DNA of 64,000 nt, taken from contig JAREIK010000374.1 in the NCBI GenBank assembly GCA_029783825.1, forward strand, positions 350,468 to 414,467. Direction: 5' to 3'. This document shows positions 54,767 through 64,000 of the stretch, piece by piece (position 1 is the stretch's first letter; every line of letters starts with the position of its first letter). Position numbers and translations under genes: made by a program. The DNA comes from Sapria himalayana. Lineage: Eukaryota > Streptophyta > Magnoliopsida > Malpighiales > Rafflesiaceae. The notes under the pieces are model-generated. The model was not told the DNA's origin. It worked only from the letters and a program-made list of their open reading frames with translations, and ran no database searches.

Positions 54767-55166
54767 TTGTGTTTTCATAAAAATGGAAAATGCCATATTT
54801 TATCATATGTATGTGATGTATATGATCCTGACATGATTTGCATTTTTGAATATATATGATATTATTGTTTGTGTGATCAACATAGTTAATAGGTTTTGTT
54901 AAGGTATTAATTGATTGAATCTGAAAACTAAAATGATTCATTAGTATGATTGAGAATTTGAATGTGATATTTCCATTAAAGTGTTTAATAATATGATATA
55001 TGACCCTAGGTTTGTCTTAATCAGATTAATACATGTACTAAATTCATATATCAATTTTGATTTATTAGTAATTGTTTATGGTGGTGCCAAAATAAGTCCT
55101 ATGTGTAATGAGATTACAAAATATGTTGCTTTAATGTGATTTTGATGGCTTTCGGCTTATTTTAAA

Positions 55167-55466
55167 TTTATTGATAATATCAATAAAAAATTTATTAATG
55201 AGATTAATAAAAATTTATTAATGAGATTAATAAAAATTTACTGATGAGATCAATGAAACTTTATTGATGAGATCAATGAAAATTTATTGATAAGATCAAT
55301 GAAAATTATTGATGAAATCAATGAAAATTTATTGATAAGATCAATAAAAATTATTGATGAGATCAATGAAAAATTATTGATGAGATCAATGAAAATTTAT
55401 TGATGAGATCAATGAAAATTTATTGATGAGATCAATGAAAATTTATTGATGAGATTAATGAAAATT
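55167..55466. repeat. Minisatellite, about 23-bp unit
   Basis: About a dozen tandem units with consensus close to ATCAATGAAAATTTATTGATGAG, some shortened by one or two bases. Units at the right end are nearly identical, while those at the left have AATAAAAA in place of AATGAAAA. Each unit has an imperfect dyad, ATCAAT...ATTGAT. Confidence 0.92.
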
Positions 55467-55848
55467 AAAAATTTATTCTTTCTGGAGAGCAGCCCCTAAC
55501 CCCACGAGGGTGGCTCCCCTTGAGCTCGTCTGCTAATTCTCTAGCAGAACCACCCTAACAGCTCTACATAACACCTTATAAATTTAATTGTTTTTAAATA
55601 CATGGTTATTATAATTTATTTTTTTAATACAAATTATTTGGGCTATATGATAACATTATATATTTTGCATGTTATTTTACTTCAAATCGTGCTTAGTATG
55701 GCCTTCTTAACCAATCAATTTGGTAGAGTATTATTTTTTTTTCTCAAGGGTTGTAATTATTAAATATGGCTTGCATTCCATTTTTGTTTTATTGTAATTT
55801 TTTAATTGTTGTAATAAAACAAAATAGACAGTGCAAGCCATTTGAAGT
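55467..55848. other. Interior remainder of the LTR-element fragment
   Basis: A short GC-rich island (about 55484-55570, GCAGCCCCTAACCCCACGAG ...) interrupts AT-rich DNA. Near the right edge, ATGGCTTGCAT (about 55768) and GTGCAAGCCAT (about 55831) contain a 9-bp inverted repeat. No gene was recognised. Confidence 0.5.
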
Positions 55849-57345
55849 CATATATAGATAGGTAGATAGATAAATATATAGATAGGTAGATAGATAGATA
55901 GATAGACAGATAGTTTGCTATATAGATAGATAGTTAATATAATAGATAGATAGATAGATAGATAGAAATATAGATTAATAAATAGAAAGTTGGATATATA
56001 AATAGACAGATACATATTTTGAATATTAGGTCGATAGAAAGAAATATAGTTATATAGTTTGATAGATAGATAGTTTGTTAGATAGATAGGTCGATAGATA
56101 AATAGATAGTAACATTGATAAATAGATAGACATATAGACATTTAGATAAAAAAACAAATAAAATGTTAGATATATAGACAGATTCATAAATACATAGAAA
56201 TATATATATATATATATAAGCAAATAGTCAGATAGACAAACAAACAGATAGATAGATAGACAAATAGACAAATAGAAATAAAGATAGACAAATAGACATA
56301 TAAATAGATAGACTAATAGACTAATAAATAGCTAGGGATATAGATAGATAGATTGATTGATTGATAGTTAGATAAATATGAAGACAGATAGTTAGAAAAA
56401 TATAGATATATTGTTAATAAATAGATAGTCATGTAGACACATAGACACAGAGAAATAGAAACACAGATAGATAGATAGATAGATAGACACAGAAATAAAG
56501 ATACAAGATTGATAGATAGATTCACAGTTAGACAAATACACTTATAGATTAATAGACAAATTGATAAATAGATAATTAGATAAATAGATAGATAGACACA
56601 ATGACAGATAGTCATATAGATAGATAGATAAATTGATTGATTGATATATAGTAGATAAATAAATAAATAAATAGACACATATTGAAATAGATAAATATAT
56701 AAATAGATAGGTAGACAGCTAGTTATATAGAAAGATTGATATATAAATAGATATATAGAAAAATAGATAGATAGATAGATAGAATGATAGATAGAAAGAC
56801 AGACAGATAAATAAATAGATAGGTAGATACATAGTTAGATAGAAAGATAAATAGACAGACAGATAGATAAAATGATAGATATATATAAAGATAGACATAT
56901 ATATGGATGGACAAATAAATAGTAAGAGAGATAGAGAGATACAAAGATAGAAAGATATATATAGATAGTTAGACAAATATATTGATTGATAAATAGATAG
57001 CTCAAACATTAGTGATAGAAATAGATAGATAAATAGATCAACAAATAGATAGATAGAAAGACAGACAGATAAATAGATATATAGATAGATAAAAATATAG
57101 ATAGAAAGATAGATATATAGATATGCAAGTATACAAATATATAGATAGACAGTTCGATAGATTGAAACATAGATAAATAGTTAGATAAATAACTAGATAG
57201 AAAAATAATTAAATATATAGATAGATAAATAGATATACAAATAGGCAGATGGACAGACTAGTAGACATATTGATCGATAGATAGTTAGATTATTGAAATA
57301 TACATACATATATATATATATAGATTGATAGACAGATAGATAAAT

Positions 57346-57399
<54 letters not shown>

Positions 57400-59857
57400 A
57401 TAATTATATAGATAGACACATTACCAAATAGCTAGATGTACTAATAGACATATAGGTAGATAAACATATACACAAATAGAAAAATATATAGATAGATAGG
57501 TGGATAAACATATAGACAAATAGAAAAATATATAGATAGATAGATAGACAAATAGATAGATAGACAAATAGATAGATAGATAAATAGATAGATAAATAAA
57601 CAAATAGATAGATAGATTGATTGATTGACATATAAACATATATATTTATTTATTTATTTATATTTATATCTATAGTCAAATATATTAATTGATATTTACT
57701 CCGATAGACATATAGATAGATAGAATGATAGCTAGATAAGAATATACATAGATATAAAGATATATATATATAGATTGATAAATAGATATACAACTAAATA
57801 TTTAGATAGATATATAAATAGATATATAGATATGGGGCTACATAGATAAACAAATCATAGAAAGATAGATAGATTTACATATAGATAGATAGGCATAAAG
57901 ATAGATAGAAAGAAAGATACATAGATAGATAAAGAAATAGAAAGACAGATAAATAGATACATATATAGATAGATAGATATTTATACAAATATATTAATAG
58001 AGAAATAGGCAGACAAATAAATAAACATATAGATAGATTGACCAATAGATAGATATATCGATAGATAGATAGACTGATAGATAAAAATGATAGAAAGATA
58101 GATTAGCACATTGAAACCTAGAGAAATAGACAAAGATACCTATAGACAAAAAGAAACATACACAGATTGATAGATAGAGAGAAAAACAAACATATGATAG
58201 ATAGATAGACAAATAAACAAATAGACACTTATAAAGATAAAGACATAGACACATAGAGACATAAATATATATAGACAAAAAGATAGATAGACAGATAGAC
58301 AATTAGTGTGATAGACTAATATAAAATTAAATAGTTTTATAGATAGATAGATATAAAATAAATAGATAAACAATAGTGAGTTAGACAATTAGATAAATAG
58401 ACCAATAGACATGTAGACAAAAATAGATTGATAGATAGGCATATAAACACATAGATAGATAGATAGAAAAATAGATATATATACAAATAATTAGATTGAA
58501 AGATAGATAGATATAAAGATAGATAGAGAAATAGATAGATAGACAAAATGATTGATTCAAAAATAGATAGATAGACATATAGATATTTGGACACACAGAT
58601 AGATTGACAGATAGATGAATAAATAAGTAGATATACATACAGATATATAGATAGAGAGATAGATAGACAGATTGATTGATTGATTGATAGACTAACAAAC
58701 ACAAAGAAAGTTAAATATTTAGATAGATAGCCAAATAGATAGATAGACTTATAGATAGATTGTTAGTATGTTAGTGAATTAGACAGATAGAAAGATAAAC
58801 ATATAGATAGATTGATAGATAGACAAATAGATTCATAAATAGATAAATGAATAGACAAATAGAAAGTTAGACATATAGACACATATATGCATTGACAGAT
58901 AGATAGATAGATAGATAATAGGAAAAAATATTGATTGATTGATTGATAGAATGATAGATAGACAAAGTGATAGAAAGATAGATAGACAAATAGACAAATA
59001 GATAGATAGATAGATTAACAGATGAGATATAATGATAGATAGATAGATAGATTAACATAAGATAAACAGATAAACAAATAGACGATTAGACAGATTATAG
59101 ATAGGCACATAGAAACATAGCGACATAAATAGTTTGACTAATAGACAATTAGACTAATAGGAAATTAGATAGTTTTATATATAGAGTGATATATAAATAC
59201 ATAGACAGACTTTAATATAGTTATACAATTATATAGATAGATTGATAAACATATAGACATATTGATATATTGATATATAAATAGATTGAAAGATAGACAA
59301 ATAGAAATATACATAGACAGATATATAGTTTGATTGATAGATAGATAGATTGATAGATAAATTAATTGATAGAGAGATATAAAGATAGACAAATATATAA
59401 ATAGACAGACAGATAGATAGATAGATAGACAGATACACTAATAGATTGATTGACAGACAGACAGATGGATAGATAGACAGATACACTAATAGATTGATTG
59501 ACAGACAGATAGATAGATATATATATATATATATATAAACAAATAGATAGATTGACAAATAAATAGTTGGATAGACATACACATAGACAGATAAGGAGAT
59601 AGAGAGAAGATAAATTGGTAGACTAATTGATAGAAAGATAAGTAAATAGTCTAAGAAAATAGAGAAATAAATAGATAGATAGATAGTCAAATAGATTGTT
59701 AGTTAGTGAATTAGACAAATTGAAAAATAAACAGATACATAGTTTGACAGATTCACAAATTGTTAGATAGGCAATAAGAGACATAGATAGATTGACAAAT
59801 AGACAAATAGAAAGTTAGACATATGGATAGATATATTGATAGAAAGATAGATAGACA

Positions 59858-59894
<37 letters not shown>

Positions 59895-60038
59895 AGATAG
59901 ACATATAGATTGTTTGACAAATAGAGAGATAGGCATATATATAGATAGATAGAGAGATAGACAGATTGATATATAGATAGATTTGCAAATATATAAATAG
60001 TTAGACAGATAGATAGATAGAAAGTTAGATAGTTAGAT
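55849..60038. repeat. GATA/GACA satellite array, block IV
   Basis: Same polarity and unit types as the earlier blocks. It has an AT run at about 57350-57397, another at about 59860-59890, a 48-bp double repeat with CAGATACACTAATAGATTGA at about 59431 and 59479, and partial longer repeats (GTGAATTAGACA... AATAGAAAGTTAGACATAT at about 58780-58880 and 59703-59825). It ends where the CACTA terminal repeat begins. Confidence 0.95.
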
Positions 60039-60054
60039 CACTACAACAAAAACC
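60039..60054 (+). repeat. CACTA terminal inverted repeat
   Basis: CACTACAACAAAAACC matches the CACTACAAGAAAA-type ends of plant CACTA transposons. The partner end is beyond the right edge. Confidence 0.88.
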
Positions 60055-60157
60055 ATAATCAATGATGCTTAAAAAGCTTCATTATATATATATAATGTCG
60101 CTAATCGATAGCGTCATCTGCTAGCATGACATAAAAAGTCTATACATATAATGATGT

Positions 60158-60269
60158 TTTTTTTGCAGTGTCGTTGAATCATACCTTGACGCTAAAATAA
60201 AGTGTCATTTTTATTAACAATGATGTTTTATTTATCGTCAGGGTATGATTCAACGACACTGCAAAAAAA
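60158..60269. repeat. Subterminal hairpin, 34-bp arms
   Basis: 60158-60191 and 60236-60269 are inverse complements over 34 bp with one mismatch, around a 44-base spacer. The arms include GCAGTGTCGTTGAATCATAC and its complement. Subterminal inverted motifs are typical of CACTA ends. A transcript through this zone would form a strong stem and could feed small-RNA production (inference). Confidence 0.88.
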
Positions 60270-61700
60270 TGTCTTTATATGTTGTAGCTATCATAAATTT
60301 TTTTTAATACTATGACACTTAGAAAAAGCGTCAAGGAAGATTATGATTTAAATAAATTTAAATTTTATAATTATTGTACATATATTTTCACATGTTATTG
60401 TAATACTGCATGCACATAAGAACAACATTCTTTACAATCCATACCAAGAATACAATTTTCAAGTACAATGGGGAACTTGGACTTCTTACAAATCAAAAAA
60501 AAAAATATAACACAATTTCAACATTCATTTCTTAAATTCAATTCAAAATTTTTGATATATGCAACCCAATTGTGCCTTAACTCCATAAAACTGGTTCCTG
60601 CTAGCCTAATAAAGTTTAGAGTTAATTTCTAAATAAGGTAACCTGCATACAAATAGATGAATAATAAATACTTACACTTGCAGAAAAAAATATATTATAG
60701 AGAATTGGAAAAAAAACTAGAATGATAACAACATATCATAAAAATAATTTATATAACAATTGACATATACGATTAAACAAATTTAACAACAACAAAAAAA
60801 AAGTTAGTAGTAATGGATAAAATATAAAGCAGGAGATTTATCAATTATGACATTAAAAGTTAATAAAATTTTTTAAAATACAAAACAATAATAATCCATT
60901 TAAAACCTAAAGGTGTGTAGTGAGTTTAAAGATCTCACAAACAACTTGAAAAAACACTACAAAAACCAATTAAATATCATAAAATGAAAAGTTAAATTAC
61001 TTGTCATCTTCCCAACACATCAAAAAAACTTGATGAGATGCTATGTAATGTAATTTCAAGTTCTATTTGATTACACAAATATAGTAATCCAATCAACATA
61101 TAGTTTTAGATTCATTAATAAAATATTGGCTGCATGAAAAAAAAATTGTGCCTTGAAATAATTATTGTGTTTTATAAGGGTGAAAAGGTAATTTACACTG
61201 TTGTGGTAAAGTATTGAAGCCAAAAGTCCAAATCACAATTTATTCCATTGTCAATCTACAACAAAAAATCTATTGTTGACAACATACATAAAAGATAGAA
61301 TGAAAACAAAAAAATTCTAATTACATATTCAAGTTTTGAATATTTAATTGAAAGTAAGAAGTAATAACTATGATCTCATTAAAAAAATACCTTTATTATC
61401 ACAATAGTTCATGGACCATTCCAAAGTAGGAAGATCTCCTAACTTGACCAAAAAAATGTTTACCTTTAAACACCTAAGAATCATGCATTCAATATACTAA
61501 CGTAATTCAACATATGAAAATTATAGAAATATAATGAATGTGTAAGTTAAATACTAAAATGTCTTCAAATGAGTATGTCGAACAATTTACCTTCAGTCAT
61601 AGTTCAAAAGAGATATAAATTACGAATCTCATCAAAAGTTAATGATGTAAATCCCAAAAATTGTTCATGCTTCAATACAAAAAGGTGTCCCCAATGCTTT
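60270..61700. other. CACTA 3' non-coding region
   Basis: AT-rich DNA between the subterminal repeats and the last exon of the minus-strand gene. No open frame with a recognisable motif was seen. It would serve as the gene's 3' UTR and the element's terminal region. Confidence 0.6.
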
Positions 61701-61995
61701 TCAAACCAAGTAAAGTATTAATTGAGTCACTAACATCACCCATTCAGATCGTACTTTATCCAACTCATCTTTGTTGTATGATTCCTTCCCATTAAACTGT
61801 TGAAAATTAAAGTATTATCTTAATCAATAAAATTGGAAAACAAAAAATAACTGATATATTGAGAAACAACAAATCAACACATACCTTTGATGTAATACAT
61901 CCTTGATCAAGAATGATATCTCTCATATATCTCATCACATAGTATCCACATTCAACACTACTTTATTGTCTTGGGCATTGAATGTAAAATAAAAT

Positions 61996-62041
<46 letters not shown>

Positions 62042-63973
62042 AGTTACTTGCAAGTCATATTGTAAAAAGTTTAAAATTAAGCAGATGACACTAAATTTTA
62101 TACAACTCTGTTAATGAGTTATGCACCCCTAGTACAGCCCAGTTAGGCTCTCTTTTTGATGATATATGTTTTTTAAAGTGAAGATTTCTTTGAGCCCTGC
62201 ATTAAGAAAAAAAATTTATGTTGCCACCAAATGCTTCATTCTATAATAAGAAGGGAAAAACTTACATATTAATAATGTCTTTAAGATCATCTACAGGTTG
62301 ATGATGCAAGGAATCAAGGTAATAGGCGATCATAATCCTTATTTCAAGTACCACCAATACCCAATGACAACTACAAAATTAACATTAGTGTAACAACATA
62401 TCATTTATAATTTGATATATATGCATACTTATAATCTTACTTATGTTAAATAACTTACCCTGTGTTATATAGAATAAAAACAAAATCTGCATTATTTGCA
62501 TTTATCAACCGATTAGCTATAACCCTTGACCTATTTTTCTTGCTTGCTTCTCCCAATCTAGCTTTGGAAACCAAGGTCGGATTTACAAAAATAAATCGCT
62601 CTGCCTCTTTAGCATCAATCATTTTTTTATGCAATTGCCTGATTTAATTTCACACAATATTTAAAAGTTATAATATTTTAATTTAACTAATATTAAATAG
62701 AATTCGCATAATGAAAAATTAAAGCATAAATAAGATAGTTAAAATAAATGAAAAACATTTTAAATTTTTATCTTACCATATATAGAACAAAAGACAATTA
62801 GATGACACCTCTATTGATGATATCATGATATCCATGTCTTCTTTCATGAGGAAGGTCTTAAATGACTGTCCAAAAACCTCCTCTATGATTTCTATTTCAT
62901 GTACGATTTCATCCTTTAACAAGCACCCAACTAATGTAGCAAAGTTCTTGATATCTACAGGATTCTCATCATTTAAACTTACTGTTCTCTCTCTATTACT
63001 CTGTTTCTTAAATTTCTTTGAATCCTATCAAACATAAAATATCTTTGTATAAATAAGAATTGGCCTAGATAAACTAGTATTATTATTATTATTAAGAAAT
63101 ATTTTATTTTAAAAAAAAACAACATACCTGAATGCGAAGAGTAGTATGAATGACAAATTGGGCAGGCCATAAAATTTGATGCCCAATAGCATCTCCAATA
63201 GTGGTAATTTGGCTTGGAATAGGTATAGGAAGTAATGCATTTGGATCATAAGAAACATCCACGGCAACAAGGAAGTTATCACCACATTCAAGTACCATAG
63301 TTCCAGCTGCAACAATATTTTCTTTTGTCTCTATGGCCAATTGACAATTCCTTTTCTGTAAAATGAAACTCTATTGTTTAGTTTTATGCAATCATCAAAA
63401 GTAGATAATTTTCACGTAGAAAAGAATTAGTTAGACAAAATTGAGTTATCATAACTTAATGAGCTTATTAATATAATTTATCATGCTCACTTATATTGTA
63501 ACATTACTTCTATATTTTCATATCAACTAGGTAAGTTGATATGAAAATTATGAGTTTGTGATACCACATTTATATTAAAGAACATAATATTAAATACAAC
63601 TAACCTTTTTTGCTGCTAGCATTGGTGGAGTGTGGTCTTCTACTCGACGTTTTGGTTGCTCAACACTTTCCAGAAGGATAATATGTTTTTGAAGCATGTT
63701 AGAGCTATCAATATCAGATTGAGCTGTGGTGGGTACCATTTGAGAGAGTTGGAATAAAATCTTTGCCTCAAACATTGATTGTCACTCTTACGATTCTTTC
63801 ATAAATTCCCGCAAAGCACTATCAGCCATAGAATGAAAATAATGTCGTGGAGTAAAATGCTTTTCTTTAGCTCGTACTCGACCACTATATTCTGGAGTTC
63901 CCAATGCTTCTATAAGTATGTCATTTCCATTGAAACTCAAAATGCTTTCTTGTGACTGTTGCAACTTCATATC
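61701..63973 (-). pseudogene. CACTA-encoded Transposase_24 / DUF8039 protein with C-terminal Ulp1-like (C48) protease domain
   Basis: Eight exons can be modelled: 63605-63973, 63128-63355, 62777-63024, 62459-62638, 62266-62370, 62127-62196, 61885-61977 and 61701-61796. Phases join cleanly, for example a split Trp codon at 62777/62638 and a split Gly codon at 62459/62370. Exon 1 has EALGTPEYSGRVRAKEKHFTP, a TnpA-type signature. Exon 2 is DUF8039 (KENIVAAGTMVLECGDN ... ALLPIPIPSQITTIGDAIG). Exons 4-8 form a C48 cysteine-protease fold with GCHWVLVVLE (catalytic His), YYLDSL (Asp) and VECGYYVMRYM (Cys). Such proteases cleave SUMO in host proteins; their role in transposons is unknown. Defects: TAA 63788-63790 and TGA 63782-63784 in exon 1, a TAA in exon 7, and an exon 7 acceptor reading AA instead of AG. 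The N-terminus lies beyond the window or in earlier exons. Confidence 0.85.
61999..62038. repeat. (AT)n tract inside a CACTA intron
   Basis: An alternating AT run lies just upstream (on the minus strand) of the exon that carries the Cys signature, within the intron whose acceptor is damaged. Its expansion may be recent. Confidence 0.85.
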
Positions 63974-64000
63974 CTGATACACATTTATATTATAAAATTA

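Larger units (their letters stand above)
53401..55848 (+). mobile_element. Copia-like LTR retrotransposon fragment (5' LTR, PBS, truncated interior)
   Basis: The sequence leaves the satellite sharply at 53401 with TGTTAG, reaches CCCAACA at 54750, and is followed by GTGGTATCGAAGG, which resembles the initiator-tRNA-Met primer-binding site (TGGTATC...) of plant Copia elements. No gag, integrase or RT frame and no second LTR is present, so it is truncated or a non-coding derivative. CATATA lies at both borders (53395-53400 and 55849-55854). It could be a target-site duplication, but that hexamer is common in the satellite. Confidence 0.65.
60039..64000 (-). mobile_element. CACTA (En/Spm) DNA transposon, 3' part, runs off the window
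   Basis: The element begins with CACTACAACAAAAACC directly against satellite DNA, a standard CACTA terminal repeat. The subterminal zone holds three AGCGTCA motifs (60110-60116, 60187-60193 inverted, 60327-60333) and a long hairpin, as expected for binding sites of the element's accessory protein. A multi-exon gene on the minus strand reads toward this end. The 3 bp next to the terminus are GAT; the other end and its target duplication lie outside the window. Confidence 0.9.

Noticed and set aside
1..60038. Sex-chromosome origin based on GATA/GACA content
   Set aside because: The composition likeness to Bkm repeats is not evidence of sex linkage; no sex-linked gene or comparison is available.
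1..64000. tRNA, rRNA or other structural RNA genes
   Set aside because: No cloverleaf boxes or conserved rRNA segments were recognised by eye; a tRNAscan or Infernal run would be decisive.

Overview
This is nuclear DNA from a land plant, almost certainly a flowering plant. The evidence is the families present: plant LINEs with a DUF4283/CCHC ORF1 and an endonuclease-RT-zf-RVT-RNase H ORF2, CACTA (En/Spm) elements with TNP2 and Transposase_24-type proteins, a CACTA-borne Ulp1-like protease domain, a Copia-like LTR, and a retrocopy of a plant-type ARF1 GTPase. I see no host gene that looks functional. Every coding-like stretch is a transposable element or a retropseudogene. The species cannot be named from the sequence.

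Layout. Degenerate GATA/GACA (TAGA-family) repeat DNA fills about 35 kb of the 64 kb, in four blocks: 1-4880, about 22600-34311, 40472-53400 and 55849-60038. A short reverse-polarity block lies at 21424-21610. Between the first and second blocks is a 16-kb island: AT-rich DNA, a decayed TATAACTATA-type repeat interrupted by an ARF1 retropseudogene (7465-8376, with 15-bp target-site duplications), a pyrimidine tract, a decayed CACTA element (about 9547-15372) and a degenerate LINE, called LINE A here (about 15900-21384). LINE B (34312-40471) sits inside the satellite. A Copia-like LTR with a primer-binding site and a truncated interior occupies 53401-55848. A second CACTA element starts with a clear terminal repeat at 60039 and runs off the right edge.

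The satellite has structure. Anchor segments recur in the same order at about 26.3/30.6/42.5 kb, 27.8/32.2/43.6 kb, 29.0/33.3/44.9 kb and 30.0/40.7/46.1 kb. After subtracting LINE B, these define a higher-order repeat of about 5.5 kb whose middle copy lacks about 1.2 kb and carries LINE B. Smaller direct duplications (about 1.15-1.2 kb and 1.27 kb spacing) and one inverted-repeat zone next to LINE A also occur.

The elements do not form operons or pathways; they are nested insertions. The two LINEs belong to one family, sharing protein sequence and a 3' tail. Both are inactivated, and many stops are TAG/TGA in place of TGG, CAG or CGA, a pattern consistent with methylcytosine deamination. The most informative coding region is the right-hand CACTA gene on the minus strand. 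Eight exons can be modelled with matching phases, ending in a Ulp1-like (C48) domain with His, Asp and Cys signatures, but it has premature stops and one lost splice acceptor. All matches were made by eye; no alignment or database search was run.
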